Counted from the stretch's first letter, positions 55,149 to 63,671 are shown. The stretch: DNA of 64,000 nt from Streptomyces anulatus (GCF_000721175.1 NZ_JOEZ01000005.1:1-64000); one strand, 5' to 3'. A program made the numbers and translations. The notes: generated from the sequence alone by a model not told the origin.

Positions 55149-56159
55149 GTGGAGGGCAAGAACGAACAGCGGACAGGCCTGCTGTACGGAATCGGCGCAT
55201 ACGGGATGTGGGGCGTCGTCCCCCTCTTCTGGCCGCTGCTGAAGCCGTCCGGGGCGATCGAGATCCTCGCCCACCGGATGGTCTGGTCGCTCGGCTTCGT
55301 CGCCATCGCCCTGCTGGCCGTACGCCGCTGGGCCTGGATCGGCGAACTGGCCCGCGATCCGCGCAAGCTGGGCCTCATATCGGTCGCGGCGGCGACCATC
55401 ACCGTCAACTGGGGCCTCTACATCTGGGCCGTGAACAACGGCCAGGTCGTCGAGGCCTCGCTCGGCTACTTCATCAATCCGCTGGTCACCATCGCCATGG
55501 GCGTCCTGCTGCTGGGCGAACGCCTGCGCCCGGTGCAGTGGGCCGCGGTCGCCACGGGACTGGTCGCCGTCCTCGTCCTGGCGATCGGTTACGGCAAGCC
55601 GCCCTGGGTCTCGCTGGTGCTGGCGTTCTCCTTCGCCACGTACGGCCTGTTGAAGAAGAAGGTGAACATGGGCGGCCTGGAGTCCCTGGCCGCCGAGACC
55701 GCCGTGCTGTTCGTGCCCGCGCTCGGCTTCCTGCTCTGGCTGGCCGCCACCGGCGAGTCGACGTTCACGGCCGGGGGCGCGGGGCACGGGTTCCTGCTCG
55801 CGGCGACGGGGATCGTCACGGCGGTCCCGCTGATCTGCTTCGGCGCGGCGGCGGTCCGGGTGCCGCTGTCCACGCTGGGGCTGCTCCAGTACCTGGCCCC
55901 GGTCTTCCAGTTCGGGCTGGGCGTCCTCTACTTCCACGAGTCGATGCCGCCCGAGCGGTGGGCCGGGTTCGCCCTGGTCTGGCTGGCACTGTCGATGCTG
56001 ACCTGGGACGCGTTGCGGTCCTCGCGGCGCAACCGGGCGCTGGCGCTGAAGCTGCTGGCGACGGCGGCCGCCGCGCCCGCGGCCGTGGCTCCGGATCCCA
56101 CGTCCACCGCTCCGGACCCCGCACAGGCCCCGGACACCATGCAACAAAAGATTACCTAG
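55149..56159 (+). CDS. rarD: RarD-like EamA-family transporter
   Basis: 336 residues with ten hydrophobic segments in two EamA halves: LLYGIGAYGMWGVVPLFWPL at the start, and NWGLYIWAVNNGQVVEASLGYF, the RarD signature. A Pro/Ala-rich cytoplasmic tail follows the last helix. RarD proteins are presumed drug/metabolite permeases of unknown substrate (named from chloramphenicol sensitivity). The GTG at 55149 has GGGAGG just upstream; the frame is open to 55080. Confidence 0.88.
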   Translation: MEGKNEQRTGLLYGIGAYGMWGVVPLFWPLLKPSGAIEILAHRMVWSLGFVAIALLAVRRWAWIGELARDPRKLGLISVAAATITVNWGLYIWAVNNGQVVEASLGYFINPLVTIAMGVLLLGERLRPVQWAAVATGLVAVLVLAIGYGKPPWVSLVLAFSFATYGLLKKKVNMGGLESLAAETAVLFVPALGFLLWLAATGESTFTAGGAGHGFLLAATGIVTAVPLICFGAAAVRVPLSTLGLLQYLAPVFQFGLGVLYFHESMPPERWAGFALVWLALSMLTWDALRSSRRNRALALKLLATAAAAPAAVAPDPTSTAPDPAQAPDTMQQKIT

Positions 56160-56230
56160 TTGCTTTTCTTACTTGGTTACGTTTCTCTGGTCCTGGATGG
56201 ACGGCTGGAGAGCGTGACCGAAGGAGAGGC

Positions 56231-56254
56231 ATGGGCATGGGCATGGGCATGGGC
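56231..56254 (+). repeat. ATGGGC hexanucleotide repeat at a start codon
   Basis: Four exact ATGGGC units followed by ATGACC, encoding MGMGMGMGM at the start of the monooxygenase. Confidence 0.95.
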
Positions 56255-57946
56255 ATGACCGACGTACTCATCGTGGGCGCGGGGCCCACCGGGCTGGTGC
56301 TGGCCTGCGATCTGGCCCGGCGCGGAGCGGCCGTACGGATCGTGGACCGGTCCCCCGCGCCGCCGCACACCTCGCGCGCCAAGGGGCCCAACCCCCGGTC
56401 GCTGGAGATCCTGGACGATCTCGGGGTTGCCGAGGAGGTGCTCGCCGCCGGTTCGGCCCCGCTGCCGATGCTCAAGTACCGCGGCCGCCTCCCGGTCGCG
56501 GAGGCCGATCCGTGGGCGGACTCCGCGCCGTCCCCGGACGCCCCCTACGACCGGGGGTGGCTGATCGCCCAGTGGCGGCTGGAGGGGATCCTCCGCGACC
56601 GGCTGGCCGGGTACGGCGTCCGCGTCGAGCCGGGCCGCGAGGTCGTGGGGCTGGCGCAGGGGCGGGACGGGGACCACGGCGACGGCCACGGCGACGGGGG
56701 TCGTGTCGACGTCACGTTCGCCGATGGGCCGGCCGGGCGGGCGCGGTACGTCGTCGGCTGCGACGGCGCCCACAGCTCCGTACGGAAGCTGCTCGGCATC
56801 GGGTTCGAGGGGACCACCGCCGAGGACCAGGTGATGGTCTGCGGCGATGTGGACCTGGCCGAGGGCGCCCTGGACCGTACCCACTGGCACCAGTGGTTCG
56901 ACGAGGACGGCGCGGTGATGCTCTGCCCGATCCCCGGTACGCGGACGGGCTGGTGGTTCCAGGCCGGGCCGGAGCGGGACGGGCGGGGGCGGCCGCTCAC
57001 GCCCACCGCCGACGGGTTCCGGCGGCTGCTCGCCCGCCACACCGCACTGCCCGGCGAGGACCTGACGCGGGCCGAGCTGCTGTCGACGTACCGGGTCAAC
57101 GTGCGGATGGCGGACCGGTTCCGCGCGGGGCGGGTCTTCCTCGCGGGCGACGCGGCGCACGTGCACGCCATCGCGGGCGGCCTCGGGATGAACACCGGCA
57201 TCCAGGACGCGTTCAACCTGGGCTGGAAGCTGGGCCTGGTGCTCGCCGGTCGCGCGGACGCGACCCTGCTGGACACGTACGAGGAGGAGCGGCTCCCGGT
57301 GGCCGCCCGCACCCTGGACCTCACATCGGAGCGGCTACGGGCCACGCTGGAGGCGATCCGCCGGCCCGGCGGCGGCCTGGACGCGGCGATCACCACGGAC
57401 ACCACGGGTCTGGGCGTCGGCTACCGCTGGAGCTCCCTGGCCGCCGCGCGGGCCGGCCCCCCCACCGCCGCCCCGCACGCCGGGGATGGTGCGCCCGACA
57501 CGCCCGTCGCCGGGGATCGCGCCCCGGACGCTCCCTGTGTCGAGGCCGCCACCGGAGCCCGTACCCGACTGCACCGGATCTTCGCCGGACCCCGCACCAC
57601 GGTCCTCGGCTTCGGCCCCGGGAGCGCGGCGGTCCTGCGCGAGGCGGCGGCCGTGTACGGCGACGCCGGGGTGCGGACCTGCCGGGTGTACGGGACGCAC
57701 GAGGACCGGACCGGGGCGGAGCCCGGGGCGGTGGTCGACGACGCGGGCCACGCGGCCGCCGCATACGGAACGGAGGCCTCCGGGGGTACGGGGCCGGGGG
57801 CCGTCGTGGTCGTCCGCCCCGACCACCACGTGGGCGTTCTCGCCTCGGCGGACGACGCCCGCTCCGTACGGGAGTATCTGCGCCGGCTCCACGGAGTGGG
57901 CCGGTCGACGGAACGGTCTCCCGGCATGGTGGACGCCGTGCGGTAA
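56231..57946 (+). CDS. FAD-dependent aromatic-type monooxygenase
   Basis: 571 residues of the PheA/TfdB flavin hydroxylase family: GAGPTGLVLACDLARRG (FAD), DGAHSSVRKLLGI, and GRVFLAGDAAHVHAIAGGLG (second FAD motif), then a C-terminal thioredoxin-like domain. Such enzymes hydroxylate phenols, antibiotics such as rifamycin or tetracycline, or polyketide intermediates; the substrate is open. AAGGAG lies five bases before the ATG at 56231, which begins a run of five in-frame ATGs six bases apart. A pair of similar TTACnTnGTTnC elements at 56152 and 56169 may be an operator. Confidence 0.9.
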   Translation: MGMGMGMGMTDVLIVGAGPTGLVLACDLARRGAAVRIVDRSPAPPHTSRAKGPNPRSLEILDDLGVAEEVLAAGSAPLPMLKYRGRLPVAEADPWADSAPSPDAPYDRGWLIAQWRLEGILRDRLAGYGVRVEPGREVVGLAQGRDGDHGDGHGDGGRVDVTFADGPAGRARYVVGCDGAHSSVRKLLGIGFEGTTAEDQVMVCGDVDLAEGALDRTHWHQWFDEDGAVMLCPIPGTRTGWWFQAGPERDGRGRPLTPTADGFRRLLARHTALPGEDLTRAELLSTYRVNVRMADRFRAGRVFLAGDAAHVHAIAGGLGMNTGIQDAFNLGWKLGLVLAGRADATLLDTYEEERLPVAARTLDLTSERLRATLEAIRRPGGGLDAAITTDTTGLGVGYRWSSLAAARAGPPTAAPHAGDGAPDTPVAGDRAPDAPCVEAATGARTRLHRIFAGPRTTVLGFGPGSAAVLREAAAVYGDAGVRTCRVYGTHEDRTGAEPGAVVDDAGHAAAAYGTEASGGTGPGAVVVVRPDHHVGVLASADDARSVREYLRRLHGVGRSTERSPGMVDAVR

Positions 57947-57986
57947 AGGCTGATTGAGTGCCCGGATGGGGACTGTGCTGGGGGCC

Positions 57987-58475
57987 ATGAGGAACGTGCG
58001 GTGGCACGAGCTGCAGCACGCGTACGGCTCCGCTTCCCAGGTTCCGGGTGTGCTGTCGCGGATCGCCTGGGGCGACGCACCGACCGCGGGCGAGGCCCTG
58101 AGCGATCTGGAGCGGTGGATCGGCACCCCGCCCGTCTTCGACTCCACGGCGGCGACGGTGCCCTTCCTCTGGGAGCTGGCGGCAACGGACACGGTCCGGG
58201 ACCGGGCGGGCGTCCTGGACCTGCTCGTCACGATCCTGGCCGCCGGAAGCGTCGAGCACCCGGAGTGGACCCGCGCCGCGCACGACGCGGTGGCGGCGGG
58301 CCGCGCCACGGCCGTCCGGCTGGCCGCCGTGCACGACGTGCCCGATGCCGATGCCGGGGGCCCTTCCCCGGCGCGGGCCGTACGCACGGCGGCCACGCGC
58401 CTGCTGGCCGCGATCGACGGGCACACCTGTCCCGTCTGCGCCGCCCTGCCCCCGCGCGAGGCGCGGGAGCGCTGA
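57987..58475 (+). CDS. Hypothetical protein (HEAT-like)
   Basis: About 162 residues; NVRWHELQHAYGSASQVPGVL and FDSTAATVPFLWELAA recall Streptomyces HEAT-repeat-type proteins that begin with a similar WxxLxHAYG segment. It ends HTCPVCAALPPREARER, with two cysteines. The start is uncertain: ATG at 57987 (GGGGG upstream), or ATG 57966 or TTG 57954. It follows the monooxygenase by 20-40 bp and may be co-transcribed. Confidence 0.65.
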   Translation: MRNVRWHELQHAYGSASQVPGVLSRIAWGDAPTAGEALSDLERWIGTPPVFDSTAATVPFLWELAATDTVRDRAGVLDLLVTILAAGSVEHPEWTRAAHDAVAAGRATAVRLAAVHDVPDADAGGPSPARAVRTAATRLLAAIDGHTCPVCAALPPREARER

Positions 58476-58547
58476 ACCGGCGTCGTCGACGCCGGAGATG
58501 GAGCCGCCCCTCGAACCGGCCGGACGGGGGTGCATAGGATTGGCCCC

Positions 58548-58907
58548 ATGTCGAAGCCTGACGAACTGCTTGTTGATGTCGCTGCCCTGGTGGAGTCCGG
58601 GCACAGCAATCAGATGACTCTGACCGTGGTCGCCGGTGGTGCTGTCATCACGGGGCGGCTGGCTCCCGAAGCGGTCTGGAGGCAGCGGGTGTCGGAGGTC
58701 CTGGCCGACTCGGCCCTCCTGAGCGAGTTCTCCGCCGCCTTCACCGCCCCGACGCCTGTGGACGAAGCGCCCACGCATCTGCATTTCCATGTGGCGCGGA
58801 TTCTGCAGGGCACGGTGGGGATCCCGGAGACGGGTGGGATGTACCGGGTCGCGATCGAGGACGTCAGCGCATGGACGATGGGCGACTTCAGCTACTCCGA
58901 CAACTGA
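58548..58907 (+). CDS. Conserved-looking hypothetical protein
   Basis: 119 residues with good codon use and an AGGA site before the ATG at 58548 (MSKPDELLVDVAALVESG). It is a soluble alpha/beta protein with no motif I can name. Convergent with the MerR-like gene. Confidence 0.7.
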   Translation: MSKPDELLVDVAALVESGHSNQMTLTVVAGGAVITGRLAPEAVWRQRVSEVLADSALLSEFSAAFTAPTPVDEAPTHLHFHVARILQGTVGIPETGGMYRVAIEDVSAWTMGDFSYSDN

Positions 58908-58994
58908 GAACACACCGCTGCGCGCTGACGGATTCCCGGCGCGCGGTGATGCCCGACCGGCGCCTGCCGATCAGGGCCGGGCGGGGGCGCCACC

Positions 58995-59333
58995 TCAGCC
59001 TTCGGTCGCCGGGTTGTCCGACGCGGCGGCGTTGCGGTATTCGGCGTTGATGCGCTGGGCTTCTTCGAGCTGGTCCTCGAGGATGACGATGCGGCAGGCG
59101 GCCTCGATGGGGGTGCCCTGGTCGACGAGCTCCCGGGCGCGCGCCGCCATGCGCAGTTGATAGCGGGAGTAGCGGCGGTGCCCGCCCTCGGAACGCAGCG
59201 GGGTGATGAGGCGGGCTTCTCCGATGGCCCGGAGAAAGCCTTGCGTGGTGCCGAGCATCTCAGCGGCCCGGCCCATGGTGTAGGCGGGATAGTCGTCGTC
59301 GTCGAGACGGCCGAACGAGTCGTCTGCTGTCAT
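58995..59333 (-). CDS. Small MerR-like helix-turn-helix regulator
   Basis: 112 residues: a MerR-type DNA-binding domain (YTMGRAAEMLGTTQGFLRAIG, then LRSEGGHRRYSRYQL) and a short coiled-coil-like helix (AACRIVILEDQLEEAQRINA). There is no metal- or drug-binding domain, so it resembles the minimal MerR/BldC-like group. The ATG at 59333 has GAGAGG upstream. A perfect 30-bp palindrome lies 28-57 bp before it. Confidence 0.85.
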   Translation of the reverse strand: MTADDSFGRLDDDDYPAYTMGRAAEMLGTTQGFLRAIGEARLITPLRSEGGHRRYSRYQLRMAARARELVDQGTPIEAACRIVILEDQLEEAQRINAEYRNAAASDNPATEG

Positions 59334-59360
59334 TTGCACCTCTCTGTGGAATGCGCGGAG

Positions 59361-59390
59361 GGGCCCGAGTGCCGTACGGCACTCGGGCCC
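59361..59390. promoter_or_regulatory. Perfect 30-bp palindrome upstream of the MerR-like gene
   Basis: GGGCCCGAGTGCCGT joined directly to its complement ACGGCACTCGGGCCC, with no spacer. It could be the regulator's own operator, or a leader hairpin. Confidence 0.6.
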
Positions 59391-60113
59391 CGAAGGAACT
59401 GCTACACCATCTGCCGGCCCTGGTTACTGCGCCGGCCTTCTGTTTCCGCCGACCCGGCCTGGAAGCTGCCGGGGTTGCGGGGATCGCGGTTGCTTGACCG
59501 GAGACCACCTCACTATCGATGTCCTGCGGTACCCGGGCCCACGTCTTGCACCCGGGCGATCCTGATGGCGCCCTGCTCCTCCGTTCCTCCCTCTGGGACC
59601 GATCACTTGCCTACTGCTGGTACTGCGCTCCTGCGTACTGCTCCGTGGCCTGTGAAAGCACCACCCTTCGACAGCCAGCCCCGTCGCCCGTCCTGCGTCT
59701 GCTCCGGCTTGGAACCCCGCTGCCGAACCTCCCGGTGCGCGCGCCCGCAGCCGACGCCTTCACCGAGGTGCTGCTCACTTGACTTCACTGCTGGGTACCG
59801 CACTTGCGGGTACTGCTGAACCGCGGTACTACGACGGCGGCCCCTGATCACTGCGGGCCACCCGGTGCGGTCGCCAGTCCCGTCGCCGTCCTGCAAAACC
59901 CTGGCTTCGAAACTCCACCACCGCACCGTCCTGCGAACGGCAACTGCGTGTACTGCTGCCTGGCAGTTCATCTCTGCCGGGCCCTGCTGTCTCTCTGGGC
60001 TACGAGAGAAACCATAGCCACAGGACCATCCAATGTCTACTCCGGCGGGCACAGATTTTCGTGCCCCATGCACAGAGACAGTCGGCGCCCACTGGACGGG
60101 CGGGGAGCCCCCT
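59391..60113 (-). repeat. Gene-free region with degenerate repeats of about 190-200 bp
   Basis: There is no convincing gene in 720 bp. TACTGC recurs at 59425, 59612, 59621, 59636, 59811 and 59951. Segments 59669-59696 and 59868-59894 are imperfect copies 199 bp apart, as are TACTGCTG at 59612 and 59811, and GGCTTGGAA-like boxes follow at 59705 and 59900. It is less GC-rich than its surroundings. It may be a long structured leader or a non-coding RNA for the MerR-like gene. Confidence 0.55.
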
Positions 60114-60809
60114 TCAGTCGCCGTCGGCGGCGAGCCGGGCGCGGTGGGCCCGGACCTTGTGGCGGTTGCCGCAGCGTTCCATGGAGCACCAGCGGCGCCT
60201 GCCGGGGCGCGACGTGTCGACGAACAGCAGGCGGCAGTCGTGCGCGCCGCAGGTGCGGATCCGGTGGGCGTACGCCCCGGTGAACAGGTCGACCGCATCG
60301 CGGGCGACGGTGGCCAGCAGCCCGGTCCCGGTACCCCCCGGAGCCCACGCCCGGTCGCCGCCCGCCGTCAGCCGGGCCGCCAGGGGCGGGCGGGCCGCCG
60401 CGTCGTTGAGGACGGCGAGGTCGTCCGGGCCGGGCGGCGTCCCGTGCACCTGCCCCTCGGCCAGCCGCCAGAGCGCATCGCGCAGAGCACGCGCGTCCGC
60501 CACCTCCGCCGCGCTCACGACAAGCGCGGGGCCCTGACCCGAATCGGGCCCGTCGCCCGGACCGAGCCCGTCGGGCAACCGGCTCTCCTCCGCCCAGCGC
60601 ACCAGGTCGGCCGGCTCGCGCAGCACCTCGAAGTACGACAACCGGCCGGGGCCCCCGGTGGGCAGCAGCTCCAGGCACAGGGCGCCCGGATCGAACCGGA
60701 ACGAACTGCCGTCCGGATGCCGCAGCAACAGCCCGGAGGACTCCCGCCGACCGGGGTCCCACCCCGGCACCTCAGACCGTTCCGGCGTGTCCGTTGCCTT
60801 GTCGCTCAT
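60114..60809 (-). CDS. CGNR zinc-finger (ABATE-domain) regulator
   Basis: 231 residues. The C-terminal CGNR zinc finger is intact (CGAHDCRLLFVDTS, RRRWCSMERCGNRHKV), preceded by an ABATE-type stress-sensing domain. Such proteins are putative transcription regulators. The ATG at 60809 is preferred; an in-frame ATG at 60833 overlaps the start of the divergent VOC gene. The 20-bp gap implies that it controls that gene. Confidence 0.9.
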   Translation of the reverse strand: MSDKATDTPERSEVPGWDPGRRESSGLLLRHPDGSSFRFDPGALCLELLPTGGPGRLSYFEVLREPADLVRWAEESRLPDGLGPGDGPDSGQGPALVVSAAEVADARALRDALWRLAEGQVHGTPPGPDDLAVLNDAAARPPLAARLTAGGDRAWAPGGTGTGLLATVARDAVDLFTGAYAHRIRTCGAHDCRLLFVDTSRPGRRRWCSMERCGNRHKVRAHRARLAADGD

Positions 60810-60811
60810 GT

Positions 60812-60828
60812 AACCACTATAAACGGTT
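60812..60828. promoter_or_regulatory. Candidate CGNR operator
   Basis: AACC ACTATAAAC GGTT, a short inverted repeat filling the gap between the divergent CGNR and VOC genes; TATAAA-like promoter bases lie inside. Confidence 0.45.
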
Positions 60829-60831
60829 TCC

Positions 60832-61287
60832 ATGACACAGACACTGTCCTGGAAGCTCGTGATCGACAGCGCCGACCCGCACGCGCAGGCCGGGTTCTGG
60901 GCGGCGGCCCTGGGCTACCTCGTCGAGGACAACAGCCCGCTGGTCGGGCGGTTGCTCGCGGCCGGAGCCGTGCCCGAGGCCATCACCACCCACGCCCACG
61001 GCCGCCGAGCCTGGCTCGACCTCGCGGCGGCCCGGCATCCTGACGACCCGTACGACGAGGTCAGCGGAACGGGGCAGGGGCGGCGGCTGCTGTTCCAGCG
61101 GGTGCCCGAGCCGAAGACGGTGAAGAACCGCCTGCACATCGATGTGCACTCCGCGCCGGGGCAGCGCGACGCGGAGGCACAGCGGCTGGCGGGGCTGGGC
61201 GCGCGGGTGCTGCGTACGGTCGACGAGCAGGGCGGGAGCTGGATCGTCATGGCGGATCCCGAGGACAACGAGTTCTGCCTGAGCTGA
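60832..61287 (+). CDS. VOC-fold (glyoxalase-like) protein
   Basis: 151 residues, starting MTQTLSWKLVIDSADPHAQA with FWAAALGY, the glyoxalase/bleomycin-resistance layout; NRLHIDVH and DPEDNEFCLS near the end carry likely metal-site residues. The ATG at 60832 has almost no leader, so the message may be leaderless. It may detoxify or bind a small molecule sensed by the divergent CGNR protein. Confidence 0.88.
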   Translation: MTQTLSWKLVIDSADPHAQAGFWAAALGYLVEDNSPLVGRLLAAGAVPEAITTHAHGRRAWLDLAAARHPDDPYDEVSGTGQGRRLLFQRVPEPKTVKNRLHIDVHSAPGQRDAEAQRLAGLGARVLRTVDEQGGSWIVMADPEDNEFCLS

Positions 61288-61428
61288 CCCGACCCCGGTG
61301 ATCCGCAGCTTCCGCACGCGTCGCGCACGGCCTCGCGGCGTGGGCGCCGCCCTCGACCACGTGAGCCGGCGCACCGGCGTCGGCACGCTCACCGGGAGCC
61401 CCCGGAACACGGTCGGCCGCAAGCGGCG

Positions 61429-61869
61429 CTAAGCGGGGCACCCGCCGTCCCGGTCACGCCGTACGTCCTCCCGGATCCGCTCCGCCATCAGATCGGCGAG
61501 CGGATCCGTCACGTCCCAGGAGTGCGCGGCCGGGTGCCGGTCGTACAGCACGCAGGCGTCCCCTTCCCTGACGGACAGCCGGTGGATGACGGCCGGGCAC
61601 GGCAGCAGTTCCTCGAAGCGGAACTTCCGGCGTCCGTCGGCCTCGGTCCAGAACAGCCACAGGTCCCGCCCGGCAGCAGCCGAGGCCGACCAGAGCTGGG
61701 CCGCGTGCTCGGTCCCGTCGTCGTGCTCGCCGAGTTCACAGAGCAGGAATTCGTCCAGCTCGGGCGCCTCCGACGCCCGGCCGGGCCCGTCCGCCGGACT
61801 CATGAGCGCGACGCGCGCACCCATCTCGGGGAGTTCGGTGAAGGCGGTGCACTGCAACATGACGCTCAT
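61429..61869 (-). CDS. Hypothetical protein, last gene of a three-gene operon
   Basis: 146 acidic residues (MSVMLQCTAFTELPEMG onward), no membrane segments or known motif. Its ATG overlaps the stop of the preceding gene (ATGA); an ATG three codons later is also usable. Confidence 0.7.
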   Translation of the reverse strand: MSVMLQCTAFTELPEMGARVALMSPADGPGRASEAPELDEFLLCELGEHDDGTEHAAQLWSASAAAGRDLWLFWTEADGRRKFRFEELLPCPAVIHRLSVREGDACVLYDRHPAAHSWDVTDPLADLMAERIREDVRRDRDGGCPA

Positions 61870-62273
61870 CCTCGCCGGTGAGAAGTGGAAGGGACACGGG
61901 CAGCGGCCAGGGGGCGCACGACGAGCCCGTACCAGGACGCGGCGTCCCGGGCGACGAACTCGTACGGCAGCCCGTCCGCGAGTCGTCCCAGCGCATAGTC
62001 GTGCTCGCGGAAACTGGCCGCCCAGGAACGGAGTTCGGCCGGTGCGTCGCGTCGGCCGCCCCCGGCGACCGGGTACAGCGCACGGACCGGAACCCAGGGG
62101 GCGTACGGGTCCGGGTCGAGCGCGTCCGCGAAGCGCTGGGCCTGCCGGCGCAGCCAGCGGAGGGCCAGCCGTCGCGTCGGGGTGACGATCCCGCCGAGCC
62201 GGACGGACCGCGCCGCGTCACCGCCGTGGCTCTCGGCGACGTACCAACGCGCCTGCGCCTGCGCCGCTTTCAC
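61866..62273 (-). CDS. Hypothetical protein, middle gene of the operon
   Basis: 135 basic residues, rich in Arg and Trp (LALRWLRRQAQRFADALD, then WAASFREHDYALGRLADGLP). GTG start overlapping the first gene's stop (GTGA). No known family. Confidence 0.72.
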   Translation of the reverse strand: MKAAQAQARWYVAESHGGDAARSVRLGGIVTPTRRLALRWLRRQAQRFADALDPDPYAPWVPVRALYPVAGGGRRDAPAELRSWAASFREHDYALGRLADGLPYEFVARDAASWYGLVVRPLAAARVPSTSHRRG

Positions 62274-62530
62274 AGCACTTCACCCCGGCTGCGGGCGTTG
62301 AGCCGTGCGGTCCTGGCCCGGAGCTGCTCCATGAGGAGCGCGGGCCGGACCCGGTGCGGCTCGGCCTCCCACTCGGCCCCGCCACCCACGGGTCGCAACG
62401 ACCAGTAGGGGCCGGAGACTCCGCGGAACTCGCCCACGCGGTCGCCCCGGCCGGTGTCCACCATGAGCGTGCCGGGGGCCGGGGGGTCGGGAGGCTGTTG
62501 CACGTTCGGGCAAACGTTCTCGCCGTACAC
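62270..62530 (-). CDS. Hypothetical protein, first gene of the operon
   Basis: 86 residues from a GTG with AGGAG six bases upstream: MYGENVCPNVQQPPDPPAP, then GEFRGVSGPYWSLRPVGGG. From memory this type of small protein recurs beside XRE/DUF397 pairs in Streptomyces. It is divergent from such a pair here. Confidence 0.78.
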   Translation of the reverse strand: MYGENVCPNVQQPPDPPAPGTLMVDTGRGDRVGEFRGVSGPYWSLRPVGGGAEWEAEPHRVRPALLMEQLRARTARLNARSRGEVL

Positions 62531-62634
62531 CTATCGCTCCTCTCTGTAGCCGTTTGACTACCGGGGCGATTCAGCGTGGCCTACGGTCGAGATGTCTTCA
62601 ACTTACGCAAACTGCCAGGCAAGTTAGGTTTCCC

Positions 62635-63465
62635 ATGGTGAACCGCAAGGAACTGGATCCCGAGCGGTCGGCGAGTGCCGCTTTCGGAGCGCTTCTCCGC
62701 AGCTTGCGGGACGAGCGCGGCTGGACGCAGGACGAACTAGCCACACGCATGGGATGCTCCGGGGCGCATATTTCGGCCGTGGAAACTGGTCGGCGATCTC
62801 CAACTGGCCCCTTCGCGGCAAAGGCTGACAGGGCGCTCGGCTCCGGCGAACGGTTACATCGCCAGAGTCTGGCCATCAGGCACACAGCCCTCCTGGAGGG
62901 GTTTCCGGAGTACATCACCCACGAGGAACGCGCAGCGGAGATCCGGCTGTACGAAGTGGGTGTCATCCCAGGCATCCTCCAGACGCCCGAGTACGCATCC
63001 GCCCTCACCGCCCGTGCTGTCGAGCGAGGCGCCATCACTCCCGAGCAGGGCGAAGAGCGGATCTCGCTCGTCTCGGAGCGACAGGCCGCGCTGATCCGCA
63101 CGCCCCCACCGCTGGTCTTCGTGGTCCTCGACGAGAGCTGTCTTCGACGCCCGGTAGGCGACCCAGCCACCATGGACGTGCAGTTGAAGCGGTTGGTCGA
63201 GTTCGCCTCGCTGCCGAACACCGTGCTTCAGGTCGCCCCCTTCGACATGGGTGACCGTCGCCCCCTCAGTCTCCCGCTGTACATCCTGACCATGCAGAAC
63301 CGCTCGCTCGTCTCCTACGCGGAGTCGGCCCAACGGGGCCGACTCGAACGGGACAGCACCTCTGTCGTGCCCCTGTTGACGGCCTACCATCAGTTGCAGG
63401 CCGAAGCCCTCTCCCAGGCGGCATCCGTGGTCATGATCGAGCAGTTACGAAAGGGCACCCCGTGA
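62635..63465 (+). CDS. XRE-family regulator with C-terminal DUF5753-like domain (WhiJ-like)
   Basis: 276 residues. The N-terminal helix-turn-helix (LRDERGWTQDELATRMGCSG, then HISAVETGRRSP) is followed by the alpha/beta domain with EVGVIPGILQTPEYASAL that marks the large Streptomyces WhiJ-like group, whose members influence sporulation and antibiotic onset. The ATG at 62635 has only a weak AGG site; the frame is open to 62554. AACTTacgc...AAGTT elements just upstream may be its operator. It overlaps the DUF397 gene (GTGA). Confidence 0.9.
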   Translation: MVNRKELDPERSASAAFGALLRSLRDERGWTQDELATRMGCSGAHISAVETGRRSPTGPFAAKADRALGSGERLHRQSLAIRHTALLEGFPEYITHEERAAEIRLYEVGVIPGILQTPEYASALTARAVERGAITPEQGEERISLVSERQAALIRTPPPLVFVVLDESCLRRPVGDPATMDVQLKRLVEFASLPNTVLQVAPFDMGDRRPLSLPLYILTMQNRSLVSYAESAQRGRLERDSTSVVPLLTAYHQLQAEALSQAASVVMIEQLRKGTP

Positions 63466-63671
63466 CGACCGAATCTCTCCGTTGGTTCAAGTCCTCCTAC
63501 AGCGAGAACGGCGGCGCGTGCGTCGAGGTCGCCACCAACCTCGCCACCCCGCACGGCATCGTCCCCGTCCGCGACTCCAAGAACGTGAGCGGCCCGGCCC
63601 TCACCGTCCCCGCCGCCGCGTTCAGCGCCTTCGTGGCCGGCGTCCGGGCCGGAGACTTCGGCACCGTCTGA
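63462..63671 (+). CDS. DUF397 small protein (partner of the XRE regulator)
   Basis: 69 residues, with the family text WFKSSYSENGGACVEVA and PVRDSKNVSGPALTV. DUF397 proteins are encoded beside WhiJ-like regulators and are thought to modulate them. GTG start, 4-base overlap with the regulator. Confidence 0.92.
   Translation: MTTESLRWFKSSYSENGGACVEVATNLATPHGIVPVRDSKNVSGPALTVPAAAFSAFVAGVRAGDFGTV

Noticed and set aside
59603..60298. 231-codon minus-strand frame through the repeat-rich gap
   Set aside because: It overlaps the CGNR gene in another frame, and the part over the gap follows the DNA repeats and lacks strong GC3 bias. Kept as non-coding unless homologues are found.
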